Source of the DNA: an uncultured Bacteroidales bacterium | GTDB taxonomy: Bacteria; Bacteroidota; Bacteroidia; Bacteroidales; UBA932 | Direction of reading: 5' to 3' | Length of the DNA: 38,656 nt | NCBI GenBank assembly: GCA_944322815.1 | Contig: CALUQB010000028.1 | Location: forward strand, 1-38,656 | Part shown: one piece after another, positions 7,828-16,414 of the stretch | Layout of the letters: each line of letters begins with the position of its first letter | Numbering within the stretch: the stretch's first letter is position 1 | The notes under the pieces: generated by a model | Database searches by the model: none | Seen by the model: the letters and a program-made list of their open reading frames with translations, nothing else | Told to the model about the DNA's origin: nothing | Position numbers and translations under genes: made by a program

Positions 7828-7876
7828 GTCAGTTTGTTGTTTAGTCGGTCCGGATTTCTTTTTACCTGATTCCGGG

Positions 7877-8890
7877 TTACATTCCTGTCCGATGTTCTCC
7901 CCATCGTTCCCCTACGTAGTCAAGTGTCCTGTAAAGTTCCTCCGGTTCATACAGGGTCACCAGTTTCAGTCTTGTTTCCTTGAAATCAGGCAGCCCCTTG
8001 AAATATGCCGACAGATGTCTTCTCATTTCGAGCACCCCGACCTTTTCCCCTTTCACTTCAATGGATTTCGCCAGATGCCTTTTCGCCAGGGCCACTCTTT
8101 CGTCTACGCTCATCGGAGGCATAAGTTCTCCGGTGTCCATATAGTGTCTGATCTCCCTGAACAGCCATGGATGACCGTAGGTCGCCCGTCCTATCATGAT
8201 GGCATCCACGCCGTACCTGTCGAAATATTCCTTCGCTTTCTGCGGAGAGTCTATGTCCCCGTTTCCGATGATAGGGATATGCATTCTCGGATTCTCCTTC
8301 ACCTTTCCGATCAGGGTCCAGTCCGCTTCCCCCTTGTACATCTGGCAGCGTGTCCGGCCATGTATGGTCAATGCCTGTATCCCGACATCCTGCAGCCTTT
8401 CGGCCAATTCCACTATGATCTTCGAGTCTTCGTCCCATCCGAGCCTGGTTTTCACCGTCACCGGCAGTTTCACCGCGTCCACCACCATTTTCGTGATCTG
8501 TACCATCTTGTCAGGCTCCTTCATCATTCCGGAGCCCGCCCCGCGGCGGGCAATTTTGTTGACCGGGCATCCGAAGTTGATGTCTATCAGGTCTGCTCCA
8601 TGGCCGCCGACGAGTTGTACGGCATTTTCCGCCATTTTCGCCGCGTCCACCATGGCTTCCGGAATATTTCCGTAGATCTGGATGCCGATAGGGGCTTCAT
8701 AGTCGTGAGTGACCATTTTTGCCAGAGCCTTTTTCGCATCCCTGATGAGCCCGTCGGACGAAACGAATTCAGTGTACATCATGTCCGCGCCGAATTCCTT
8801 GCACACGAAACGGAAGGATGCGTCGGTCACATCCTCCATCGGTGCCAGGAATAGCGGTCTGTCCCTGAATTCAATATTTCCGATATTCAT
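7877..8890 (-). CDS. dusB: tRNA-dihydrouridine synthase (DusB type)
   Basis: Reduces specific uridines in tRNA to dihydrouridine with FMN and NADPH. The 337-residue protein has the TIM-barrel opening LAPMEDVTDASFR (about 15-27) and IGIQIYG. The catalytic cysteine C108 is in INFGCPVNK, and RRGAGSG follows. VTVKTRLGWD and TIHGRT (flavin binding), then GNGDI and IGRATYG, complete the family pattern. The C-terminal helical domain for tRNA binding is present (about 250-337). It lies 57 bases after metK and 49 before lpxK on the same strand; no promoter stands out in either gap. Confidence 0.95.
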   Translation of the reverse strand: MNIGNIEFRDRPLFLAPMEDVTDASFRFVCKEFGADMMYTEFVSSDGLIRDAKKALAKMVTHDYEAPIGIQIYGNIPEAMVDAAKMAENAVQLVGGHGADLIDINFGCPVNKIARRGAGSGMMKEPDKMVQITKMVVDAVKLPVTVKTRLGWDEDSKIIVELAERLQDVGIQALTIHGRTRCQMYKGEADWTLIGKVKENPRMHIPIIGNGDIDSPQKAKEYFDRYGVDAIMIGRATYGHPWLFREIRHYMDTGELMPPMSVDERVALAKRHLAKSIEVKGEKVGVLEMRRHLSAYFKGLPDFKETRLKLVTLYEPEELYRTLDYVGERWGEHRTGM

Positions 8891-8947
8891 TATTTTCAGT
8901 CATCTGGCCGGTGCGGCTATAGCGTCGTGTCTGCGCCCGGATGGTCC

Positions 8948-10282
8948 CTACAGGTTGAATTCCTTTTTTATGGTGTCGACCGAGTCGAGGAGTTCCCAGC
9001 CGAAGAACTGCACTATTTCCTGTGTCTTCACTCCGCCGCGGTACACTTCGACGAATTCCTGATACGGTTTCCTGCCGACATGGCCGTATGCTGCGGTCGG
9101 TTCGTATATAGGCTTTTTGAGCTGGAATTTCTCGATGATTTTGGCAGGCCTCAGGTCAAAGAGACTGGAGATTCTTTCTGCTATGTATGAATCGGAGTAC
9201 TGTTCCCCGTCAGGAGCCTTCGCAGCTGTCCCGTATGTGTTCACATAGATGCTCACAGGCTCTGCCACGCCTATGGCGTATGCCAGCTGGACGAGCATTT
9301 CATGGGCGAGACCGGCCGCTACCATGTTTTTGGCAATGTATCTGGCTGCGTATGCCGCAGAACGGTCCACTTTCGAAGGGTCTTTCCCTGAAAAGGCTCC
9401 GCCGCCGTGTGCGCCCTTGCCCCCGTATGTGTCCACTATGATCTTTCTTCCTGTCAGTCCGGTATCACCGTGAGGTCCGCCTATCACGAATTTCCCGGTA
9501 GGGTTCACATGAAGGATATACCCGTCTTTGAACAGGGCCGCCGTCTCTTCAGGAAGTTCCGCTATCAGTTCCGGAATCAGTATTTCCTGCACGTCCTTGC
9601 GGATTTTAGCCTGCATGGCGGCATCCACACGCTTCTGTCCGTACTGGTCGCAGGCTTCCTTGTAACTCATATTGCCGAGCTCTGCCGGCACGAATTCGTC
9701 ATGCTGTGTGGAGATGACGATGGTGTGGACCTTTATCGGGCGGTGTGTGTTGTCGTCATATTCGATGGTGAACTGGGATTTGGAGTCCGGTCTCAGGTAT
9801 GGCATCAGTTCAGGATTCTCTTTTCTGATTCTGGCGAGAATCATCAGAGCCTTGTGGGCGAGCGCCAGCGGCAGTGGCATATATTCGGCCGTGTCATCGC
9901 ATGCGTAGCCGAACATCATTCCCTGGTCGCCTGCTCCCTGTTCGTCGGCATTTTCGGTCACTACTCCGCGGTTTATGTCCTGGGACTGTTCGTGTATGGC
10001 CGAGATCACGCCGCAGGAGTTCCCGTCGAACATGTATTCGGCCTTGTTGTAGCCTATCCTGTTTATCACTTTTCTGGCCACGCTCTGGATGTCCACGTAT
10101 GCATCGTTTGTGCTTACTTCACCTCCTACTACCACCAGTCCGGTGCTGCAGAATGTTTCGCATGCCACCTTGGCTTCCGGGTCCTGACGGAGAAATTCAT
10201 CGAGTATGGCGTCTGATATCTGGTCCGAAACCTTGTCCGGGTGTCCTTCCGACACTGATTCTGAAGTAAATAAATATGCCAT
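8948..10282 (-). CDS. metK: S-adenosylmethionine synthetase
   Basis: Makes SAM from methionine and ATP. The 444-residue protein begins [24 protein letters not shown], with the ATP-binding histidine of SEGHPDK. It contains [12 protein letters not shown] (about residue 110) and the loop [21 protein letters not shown] (in part, about 270-290), which carries the phosphate-binding residues. At 444 residues it is longer than the ~384 of E. coli; Bacteroidota MetK are generally about 430. I chose ATG 10282: an in-frame start at 10378 would place coding sequence inside the leader terminator and adds 32 unrelated residues. The leader carries a SAM-II-type aptamer and a terminator, so the enzyme is probably repressed by its own product. 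Confidence 0.97.
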   Translation of the reverse strand: MAYLFTSESVSEGHPDKVSDQISDAILDEFLRQDPEAKVACETFCSTGLVVVGGEVSTNDAYVDIQSVARKVINRIGYNKAEYMFDGNSCGVISAIHEQSQDINRGVVTENADEQGAGDQGMMFGYACDDTAEYMPLPLALAHKALMILARIRKENPELMPYLRPDSKSQFTIEYDDNTHRPIKVHTIVISTQHDEFVPAELGNMSYKEACDQYGQKRVDAAMQAKIRKDVQEILIPELIAELPEETAALFKDGYILHVNPTGKFVIGGPHGDTGLTGRKIIVDTYGGKGAHGGGAFSGKDPSKVDRSAAYAARYIAKNMVAAGLAHEMLVQLAYAIGVAEPVSIYVNTYGTAAKAPDGEQYSDSYIAERISSLFDLRPAKIIEKFQLKKPIYEPTAAYGHVGRKPYQEFVEVYRGGVKTQEIVQFFGWELLDSVDTIKKEFNL

Positions 10283-10348
10283 TGTTCTGTTGTGTGTTTG
10301 TATGGTTCCTGTTTTTGTCTGCGGATATCGTTTCCTGCAGCCGGGCAT

Positions 10349-10376
10349 AAAAAATGCCCCTTCAGAAATGAGGAGC
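10349..10376 (-). terminator. Terminator of the metK leader (riboswitch expression platform)
   Basis: On the minus strand GCTCCT (10376-10371) pairs with AGGGGC (10361-10356); a few inner pairs with one bulged A extend the stem. An A and then six T (10354-10349) follow. It stands 67 bases before the metK start and about 45 bases after the aptamer. The last two stem bases plus A and T-run (10357-10349) are exactly complementary, 9 bp, to 10438-10430 inside the aptamer. This provides an antiterminator when SAM is absent. Confidence 0.7.
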
Positions 10377-10422
10377 ACAAACCATATCTAAAAATTGGAT
10401 GCACGCACCGTGCGTGCAATGT

Positions 10423-10470
10423 CATTTTAGCATTTTTTTGTGTGGTTGCAAGCAGCCAAATCTCTCCACA
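10423..10470 (-). promoter_or_regulatory. SAM-II-type riboswitch aptamer upstream of metK
   Basis: On the minus strand, stem P1 is TGTGG (10470-10466) with CCACA (10445-10441). The loop holds GATTTGGC and GCTTGCA, and the 3' tail is A-rich, ending in GCTAAAA. TTTGGC (10460-10455) can pair with GCTAAA (10431-10426), giving the 6-bp H-type pseudoknot expected of SAM-II. The conserved blocks GATTT, TTGCA and GCTAAA are in the order and spacing I remember for the SAM-II (metA/SAM_alpha) class, known from alphaproteobacteria and Bacteroidota. The downstream gene makes SAM, which supports the call. A further hairpin (10418-10400, TGCACGCA with TGCGTGCA) separates aptamer and terminator. Confidence 0.8.
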
Positions 10471-10486
10471 TTTCCGTTTTCGGCTG

Positions 10487-10516
10487 CAAATATAGACATT
10501 TTTATGTTTTTGCAAA
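10487..10516 (-). promoter_or_regulatory. metK promoter
   Basis: On the minus strand TTTG (10516-10513) and TATATTTG (10494-10487) are separated by 18 bases, a full match to the Bacteroidota consensus. The start site near 10480 gives a leader of about 200 bases that holds the SAM-II aptamer and terminator. Confidence 0.75.
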
Positions 10517-10613
10517 AAAATATGCAGAATTTTCATAGAGAGGACGACCCAAAAGGAATTACTCCTCTTTGAGAATTGAATATTTAAAACCGGACTCCAT
10601 CATGAGTACGAAT

Positions 10614-10648
10614 AAAAAGAGGGCGAGTCTGACTTTTGACCCGCCCTC
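10614..10648 (-). terminator. Intrinsic terminator of the Oar-like receptor gene
   Basis: A 7-bp GC-rich stem (GAGGGCG at 10648-10642 with CGCCCTC at 10625-10619, read on the minus strand), with three more inner pairs, is followed by five T (10618-10614). It lies 26 bases past the receptor stop. Confidence 0.8.
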
Positions 10649-10673
10649 TCTACTATAGAGTATGGATAAAATC

Positions 10674-13600
10674 CTAGAAGAAGTAGCGTACGCTCAGGAG
10701 CATGTTCCAAGTGTTGTAAGTACCGGCGTATTTGCTCCAGGTCTGCTCGTTGTAAGTGTATGTCTGAGACTCCTTGTCGAAAGAGAGGATATTGTCTGCG
10801 CTGATTCTGTCTGTCAGACCCCAGTTCCTGTTCAGGAGGTTGGCTACGTTGTTGATGTCGAGACCCACCTGAATGGTATGGATCTGGTCGGCAACGGCGA
10901 AGTTGAAGTCCTGGGTGAACTTGAAGTTGAAACGGCTCTGCCATGGAGCGGCGATGGCTCCTCTCTTCATGTATTCGCCTCTGTGCTTGCTGAGATACTT
11001 GTCACCGGCTACGAAGTCTGCGAATGCCTGCTTGTTGGCGGCATCGGCGAATGGCATCTTTGCCAGATCATTTTCGGTAGGGATGTAGATCATCTGCAGG
11101 GCACCGTAGTCGTTTGAAAGGGCATAACTGCCGTCATCAATGACGTATGAGAGACGGGAGTAAGAGTAGCCTCCTATATAGCAGTGGTTGTATCCCTCAT
11201 AGAAGAGGCTGAATGTAGAGCGGCCCCATCTACCCTCTTTCACGCTGTAGCTGATGTTTGCGATGAGTCTGTGAGGCGGAACGAATCCTGAGTGTCCGAG
11301 TTCGGCTACGTTGGAACCGTCCTTGCCATAGTTCATGGCGCTGTATGCGGAAGTTACCTGGTCACCCCAGCCTTCTCCGAGTGACTGTGACGCACTGTAA
11401 GTGTAGGCTGCCATGGCTGAAAGACCGAAGTCGAAGTCTTTCTGGAGCTGTGCTGTTACGGATGCGTAGTATCCGTTCAGGTTGCTGTTTGTCATGTAGT
11501 ACGGAGTAACTGTTCCGTTTACGCTGTTCTTTATGTTCTCGCTGGTCCAGTAAGCTCTGGTTTCAGGTTCGCCAGGGAGCTGCATGTCTTCGCCTCTCAC
11601 CTGTCCGAGACGCTGGATCTTTACGGAAGTCAGGTCCTTGCTGTAGATACCTTCGAGGGTAGCCTTGATACCGCCAGGGAGTGCGGCATCGAGAGCGAGG
11701 GATGATTTCCATGAAGAAGGCATCTTCAGGTTCTTGTCCATGATAGTGGCTGAAGTCGGAGCATAGAGATCCTGTGGCTCGAAAGAACCGTGGTACAGAT
11801 CGTTGAGAATGTCATTTGTGTTGGTGTGGAATGACGGTCTCGTCATATTCGGATCATTTGCATTGGCGATGTACTGAGCCTGGATGCAGTTGCTGTTGCC
11901 GATGGCTGATACTATCCATACGAACGGTATACGGCCGGTGAAGATACCTGAGCCTCCGCGGAGGACGAGTTTCCTGTTGCTGAGGATATCCCAGTTGAAA
12001 CCGATACGAGGCGAGAAGTTCACTCTTGCCTTAGGCATGTCATCTGTTGCAAGTCCCTGGAATGACTGTGACTTGGCTGCCAGGTCTGCAAATTCCTTGT
12101 TATAGTTGTTCTGGAGAGCAGGATATACAGGGATCTCGAAACGAAGACCGGCTGTGAGCTTGAAGTTGTCGGCTATGTTCAGTTCATCCTGAAGATAGAG
12201 GGATGTCTGGGTGTAGCTGAAGCTTGGATATTCCTGCTCGAGCGTGGCATTGTTCGGATGTGTGATGGCGAACGCTCTTGGTGTCCTGTCATTTACGAAG
12301 TCATCCCAGGAGTTGTAAACGTAATATCCGTTTCCGCCCTGCATATAGCCGTTCTTTGTGAGGTCGTACTCGAACTGTACGCCGGCAGTGATGTTGTTGA
12401 TGCCTTTCACGATGTTCACCTCGTCAGTGAGGGTCACGGTGTGTACGTCACGAAGGTTGCCGTAAGTGAACGGATCCAGACCAAATGATGTTATCACAGC
12501 AGGAGTATCGGCTACACCGTCGTCGTCTGTATCAATGTCTTCAAGTATGTCCACGGTAGGGAAGAGGTCTCCGTCCCATGAACGAGGCTCGTACTGGTGA
12601 GACCAGGTGGCGCGGAACATATTGTTCACGGCACCGTCGAGGAATGACGAATTCAGCTCGGCTGCCAGGGAGATGAAGTTCTGTTCCTGGTAGTAGTTCG
12701 AGTTCTTGAATGTCATCGCGTATTCTGATGAACGGCTGTAATAAGTTCTGTTGTAAGGATTCGACAGAGGGTTCGTAGATGTGGAAGGAGATGATGCATA
12801 TTTGTTCATCGTCTGGCTGTAACGGATGTTCAGCTTGTGGTTGTCGTTTATGTTCCAGTCTACGCGGGCCATCAGTTTCCAGTCCGGAGTGCTGAGGTTG
12901 TAGCCCTGGTATGGGCCTGTCTCATATCCGTAATTGTCCTTGAGGTATTTTGAAACATCGTTCAGGAAACTTTCGGTAGGTCTGTGATACTGTGTACCGC
13001 CGCCGAATTCCATCTGGTCGTTAGGTCTTGCAAGGGCGCTTGTACCAGGGTCCTGGTCGAGCTGATACTCGAAGTTCACGAAGAAGAAGAGTTTGTCCTT
13101 GATGATAGGCCCGCCGACTGTGGCTCCGATGGTATTGTCGAGAGTCTGGTCCAGTACCAGGTCGGTTTCCCCGACTCTTGTTCCTGTCACGGCATCGCTT
13201 GTATAGTAGTTATATACTGATGCATGCCACTCGTTGGTACCTCTCTTTGTCACTGCATTCACGGCACCGCCGGTGAAGCCTGACTGACGTACATCGAACG
13301 GAGTGATGTTGATTGACATCTGCTCGAGAGCGTCCAGAGAGATAGGTGCACCGCCTGCAGGCAGGTTCTGACCGATACCGAAGGCATTGTTGAATGCCGC
13401 ACCGTCGACAGTCACGAATGATGAACGGTAGTTACCGCCGCCGATAGCCAGACCGTTGGATGTCGTAGATGACTGAGGGGTGAGCTTCAGAATGTCGTTC
13501 ATGGAACGTGAAGTCGTAGGAAGAGTGCTCATGGTCTTCTGGCTGACTGCAGTTCCTGCACCGGCGCCCATTGCGCTCAGGTTTTCATCCACATTCGCAG

Positions 13601-13964
13601 TGAAGACGGCTGCCTCGAGACCGAGTGCCTCCACTTCCAGTGTGTTGTTGAGGGAAATAGTTTCGCCCAGTGGTGCATAGACCTCGGTATTCTCTACTGT
13701 CCTGTATCCGAGAACTTCTACTTTCACTGTGTAAGGGCCACCAGGGGTGATGTTGTTGATACGGTAGGTACCGTTCTTGTCGGTAACGGCCGTGTACTGT
13801 GAGCCTGAAGGTGTGTGGACGGCTATGATAGCAGCGCCCTGCACAGGACCTTCGCTGTCAACAATCTTGCCGCTGATGGCGGAAGTTGTTACCTGTGCGT
13901 TGACGGTGATGGCGGCAAAAAGCCCCAAAATCGCCATTGCGAATAGCTTAATTGTTTGGTTCAT
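10674..13964 (-). CDS. Oar-like TonB-dependent outer-membrane receptor
   Basis: A 1096-residue outer-membrane protein. A signal peptide (about 1-23, ending VNAQ) is followed by a carboxypeptidase-regulatory-like beta-sandwich (about 28-110, ISGKIVDSEGPVQGAAI). Then come a plug domain (about 130-245, with SRSMNDILKLTP and the typical SGFTGGAVNAVTKRGTNEWH) and a 22-strand-type barrel ending in an aromatic residue (SVRYFF). This architecture matches the Oar/adhesion-type TonB receptors rather than SusC: it lacks the SusC plug motifs and no SusD partner follows. The substrate is unknown; family members take up or secrete bulky substrates. It forms a single-gene unit with its own promoter and terminator, between the sus-like locus and metK. 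Confidence 0.88.
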   Translation of the reverse strand: MNQTIKLFAMAILGLFAAITVNAQVTTSAISGKIVDSEGPVQGAAIIAVHTPSGSQYTAVTDKNGTYRINNITPGGPYTVKVEVLGYRTVENTEVYAPLGETISLNNTLEVEALGLEAAVFTANVDENLSAMGAGAGTAVSQKTMSTLPTTSRSMNDILKLTPQSSTTSNGLAIGGGNYRSSFVTVDGAAFNNAFGIGQNLPAGGAPISLDALEQMSINITPFDVRQSGFTGGAVNAVTKRGTNEWHASVYNYYTSDAVTGTRVGETDLVLDQTLDNTIGATVGGPIIKDKLFFFVNFEYQLDQDPGTSALARPNDQMEFGGGTQYHRPTESFLNDVSKYLKDNYGYETGPYQGYNLSTPDWKLMARVDWNINDNHKLNIRYSQTMNKYASSPSTSTNPLSNPYNRTYYSRSSEYAMTFKNSNYYQEQNFISLAAELNSSFLDGAVNNMFRATWSHQYEPRSWDGDLFPTVDILEDIDTDDDGVADTPAVITSFGLDPFTYGNLRDVHTVTLTDEVNIVKGINNITAGVQFEYDLTKNGYMQGGNGYYVYNSWDDFVNDRTPRAFAITHPNNATLEQEYPSFSYTQTSLYLQDELNIADNFKLTAGLRFEIPVYPALQNNYNKEFADLAAKSQSFQGLATDDMPKARVNFSPRIGFNWDILSNRKLVLRGGSGIFTGRIPFVWIVSAIGNSNCIQAQYIANANDPNMTRPSFHTNTNDILNDLYHGSFEPQDLYAPTSATIMDKNLKMPSSWKSSLALDAALPGGIKATLEGIYSKDLTSVKIQRLGQVRGEDMQLPGEPETRAYWTSENIKNSVNGTVTPYYMTNSNLNGYYASVTAQLQKDFDFGLSAMAAYTYSASQSLGEGWGDQVTSAYSAMNYGKDGSNVAELGHSGFVPPHRLIANISYSVKEGRWGRSTFSLFYEGYNHCYIGGYSYSRLSYVIDDGSYALSNDYGALQMIYIPTENDLAKMPFADAANKQAFADFVAGDKYLSKHRGEYMKRGAIAAPWQSRFNFKFTQDFNFAVADQIHTIQVGLDINNVANLLNRNWGLTDRISADNILSFDKESQTYTYNEQTWSKYAGTYNTWNMLLSVRYFF

Positions 13965-14001
13965 AATAAAATAACTATAAAATAGGTTTATTTTAATGCT
14001 G

Positions 14002-14030
14002 CAAAGTTAGCATATTTTATAAAATTCAAA
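14002..14030 (-). promoter_or_regulatory. Promoter of the Oar-like receptor gene
   Basis: On the minus strand TTTG (14030-14027), a 17-base spacer and TAACTTTG (14009-14002) match the Bacteroidota consensus. The gene start is 37 bases downstream of the -7 box. Confidence 0.65.
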
Positions 14031-14132
14031 AGTTGGGAGTGCCATTTGTAATAATTAATTAGCGGTTCTTTCCCTCTTTTCATCAGTCTTTCAATGCTTT
14101 CATGCTTCTGTCCTTCAGTGTCTTTCGTTTTT

Positions 14133-14294
14133 CCGTGTTTTTGCGCTTCTGTTCTTCAGTGTCTTTCGTCTTTCCGTACATCTGAGCATTCGTGCCTTCT
14201 GTGTTTCCGTGTTTTTGCGCTTCTGTTCTTCAGTGTCTTTCGTCTTTCCGTACATCTGAGCATTCGTGTCTTCTGTGTTTCCGTGTTTTTGCGC
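14133..14294. repeat. 74-bp tandem repeat, about 2.2 copies
   Basis: Units start at 14133, 14207 and 14281 with CCGTGTTTTTGCGC, exactly 74 bases apart. The two full units are nearly identical; the third stops after about 14 bases. Degenerate copies of the same pyrimidine-rich words (CTTCAGTGTC, TTTCGT, TTTCCGT) extend left to about 14085. The repeat is noncoding as far as I can tell: an ORF crosses it on the plus strand, but its translation is low-complexity Phe/Cys/Ser with no recognisable feature. Confidence 0.9.
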
Positions 14295-14330
14295 TTTTCA
14301 GGGCAGAATCAATCTCGGAGAATTTTATCT

Positions 14331-14784
14331 GGACTAACTACGTTTTTGCCCTGAAACGTTGTTAGTCCGGATGTTTTTGTGTGGACTAACCGCATTTTCG
14401 GCCCGTATCGTAGTTAGTCCGGATGTTTTTGTCTGGACTAACCGCATTTTCGGCCTGTAGCGTTGTTAGTCCGGAAGTTTTTTTCTAGACTAACCGCATT
14501 TTCGCCCTGTAACGTTGTTAGTCCGGATGTTTTTGTCTGGACTAACCGCATTATCGTCCAGAAACGTAGTTAGTCCGAAGTTTTTTTGCTGGACTAACCG
14601 CATTTTCGCCCTGTATCGTAGTTAGTCCGGATGTTTTTGTCTGGACTAACCGCATTTTCAGCCTGAAACGTTGTTAGTCCGGATGTTTTTGTGTGGACTA
14701 ACCGCATTTTCAGCCTGTATCGTTGTTAGTCCGGATGTTTTTGTCTGGACTAACCGCATTTTCAGCCTGTATCGTAGTTAGTCG
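14331..14784. repeat. 52-bp tandem hairpin array, nine units
   Basis: GGACTAA (or one-base variants) starts at 14331, 14383, 14435, 14487, 14539, 14591, 14643, 14695 and 14747. TTAGTCC starts at 14362, 14414, 14466, 14518, 14570, 14622, 14674, 14726 and (as TTAGTCG) 14778. Every interval is exactly 52 bases, with no indel. TTAGTCC and the following GGACTAA are 14 bases apart and form a stem of up to 10 bp around a T-rich loop (8 hairpins). Between hairpins lies CGCATTTTC plus a more variable 13-14 bases. 52 is not a multiple of 3, so it is not coding. Spacers are far too short and alike for CRISPR. It fills the gap between the fimbrillin-like gene and the Oar-like receptor promoter. Confidence 0.95.
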
Positions 14785-14842
14785 TGAGGGAAGAGTGGGT
14801 GGTATGGAGAAGGGATAGAGGATGTGAGTGGGGAAAATGAGT

Positions 14843-14871
14843 AAAAAAATCCGGTGAGCACAGCCCACCGG
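14843..14871 (-). terminator. Intrinsic terminator at the end of the sus-like locus
   Basis: On the minus strand CCGGTG (14871-14866) pairs with CACCGG (14856-14851), followed by an A and seven T (14849-14843). It lies about 36 bases past the fimbrillin-like stop codon and closes the locus. Confidence 0.82.
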
Positions 14872-14907
14872 AACATTCGGAATATATTTGTTTAAGGTCA
14901 GAATATG

Positions 14908-16392
14908 TTATTCGCCGTCAACGGCTGCTTCGGTCTTGGCGATCATTCCCTCTATTTCGGTTACATTATTGAAGAAGCCTATCCAGTAAACCTTATACTG
15001 AGGCGCGGCGACAGTTTCTCCTTTTGGAACATTTGAAACTTTCAGATCCGCTATTTTGAACTGGAATTTGACACCTTTGTCAAATACATGATAGTCAAGA
15101 GTATTTACCCATCCGCTGTTGGTAAAGTCTCCGAGCATATCCCAGTACCACACACGGACATTCTTGATGTCTGTTTCTAATTCTGCAGTCCTTTGGTTGT
15201 TGCTTTTGTTATGCCACTGGCCGAGGCTTCCGACATCGAATTTTATGTTACCCTTTGATATGGATGCCCCCTCAGGAACAGCAATATTGCCTTCCTGAAC
15301 TACATACTTGTAGTCTGTCATCATGGCTACATAACGATAGGTGCCGAAATTCTGGGTGAAACCTTTGTCGTAGATAAGGTCCGCCCTGAAATTGTAATTT
15401 GTCTCGTCTCCGTTGTTGCCCATAGTCACAACGGCATATTCAGCATTTGTTGTTCCGTCAATGCTTCCTCCCTTTTCTATAGTATTGAGAGTCCATCCGC
15501 AGTCACCTCCATGAGCAGCCCCGAACTCCCAGATATTGTTCCCTCCGAGAAGTTCTTCTTCATTCAGTTCGATGGCTGGCATATCTATGAATGCCCCTGA
15601 TTTGAGTTCTACAGAGGTAATCTTTCTTTTATAATAACTGTAGGATGTTGTACCCAACGCGCTTTCCGGTTTTGCAGTTTTGGCTTCAAGAGTCAGAGAT
15701 TTTGTCTGTTCTGCAGAAACTACGAAATATACATCAAACGGTTCATCGCTCAGCTGGACGGGACTGGAACCATATTGAGATGAATAGGTTATGGTATATT
15801 GAGGATTGTTGTTTATCAGAGAAGCATCGTTTGTTGTGTGCAATCTTACTTCTGTAAGAAGAATGTCTCCTGTTAATCTGTAGTGAATTACAGCAGATCC
15901 GGCCTCAGCTGCAGAGAATGTGATATTATCACCGTCGATATTTGTGCTTTGAAGAAGCACCGGGATTTTACCGGCGTATTGTCTTCCAGGGACTTTTAAT
16001 TCATATTCCTGAGGTTCTATAGGATTCCCCTCGTCATCGGTTTTCAATGTGTACGCCTCATATGGATAGTATGCAGCAGACAGGGTGAATGTTTCCGGAA
16101 CATCGGTCGCAATGATGGTATTTCCACCGTCTTCGGGAACTGAAACTGTTCCCTTGTAGACATTTGTCCCATCAGTGATAGCGATTTCATCGCCGTTCTG
16201 GAAAGAGACAGGTATTTTGCCGTCGGCAGGATCCCCGAAAGCGACCCTGGTAGAAACCCCGTCTTCGATGACGGCATTGAACTCACGGTATACGAGATTA
16301 TCCCGAGACTCGTCAGGTGCTGATATTTCTTCCTTGTTGCAGGCAGTCAGAGCTGTGGCTGCCATCGCAGCGAATATAAAAATCTTTTTCAT
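14908..16392 (-). CDS. Fimbrillin-like surface lipoprotein with C-terminal beta domain
   Basis: A 494-residue lipoprotein: the signal peptide ends in the lipobox LTAC (C18), followed by acidic residues (NKEE) typical of surface-exported Bacteroidota lipoproteins. The N-terminal half (about 35-280) resembles the fimbrillin/Mfa-like family: FNAVIEDGVSTRVAFG, then a FQNGDEIAI strand and AAYYPYEAY. The C-terminal half (about 285-480) is a separate beta-rich domain rich in aromatic residues (RVWYWDMLGDF, YKVYWIGFFN), perhaps of the glycan-binding DUF4979 kind. It is preceded by a 47-codon ORF only 22 bases upstream. Whether it is a pilus subunit or tip, or a glycan-binding lipoprotein of the sus-like locus, cannot be decided from sequence; the position favours the latter. 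Confidence 0.7.
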   Translation of the reverse strand: MKKIFIFAAMAATALTACNKEEISAPDESRDNLVYREFNAVIEDGVSTRVAFGDPADGKIPVSFQNGDEIAITDGTNVYKGTVSVPEDGGNTIIATDVPETFTLSAAYYPYEAYTLKTDDEGNPIEPQEYELKVPGRQYAGKIPVLLQSTNIDGDNITFSAAEAGSAVIHYRLTGDILLTEVRLHTTNDASLINNNPQYTITYSSQYGSSPVQLSDEPFDVYFVVSAEQTKSLTLEAKTAKPESALGTTSYSYYKRKITSVELKSGAFIDMPAIELNEEELLGGNNIWEFGAAHGGDCGWTLNTIEKGGSIDGTTNAEYAVVTMGNNGDETNYNFRADLIYDKGFTQNFGTYRYVAMMTDYKYVVQEGNIAVPEGASISKGNIKFDVGSLGQWHNKSNNQRTAELETDIKNVRVWYWDMLGDFTNSGWVNTLDYHVFDKGVKFQFKIADLKVSNVPKGETVAAPQYKVYWIGFFNNVTEIEGMIAKTEAAVDGE

Positions 16393-16414
16393 GTCCGTAT
16401 CGTCTGTTTAAGCA

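Noticed and set aside
7814-8854. 346-codon ORF on the plus strand over dusB
   Set aside because: Antisense shadow of dusB; His/Phe/Arg-rich translation with no family features.
9407-10216. 269-codon ORF on the plus strand over metK
   Set aside because: Antisense shadow of metK with no recognisable protein features.
10283-10378. N-terminal extension of MetK
   Set aside because: The extra codons cover the leader terminator and are unlike the family; the conserved start [10 protein letters not shown] is at 10282.
14094-14354. 86-codon ORF over the 74-bp repeat
   Set aside because: Low-complexity translation produced by the repeat itself; the unit of 74 bases is not a multiple of three, so copies are read in different frames.
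14331-14784. CRISPR array
   Set aside because: The variable parts are only about 13-14 bases and almost identical between units, the whole 52-bp unit is repeated, and no cas gene is nearby.
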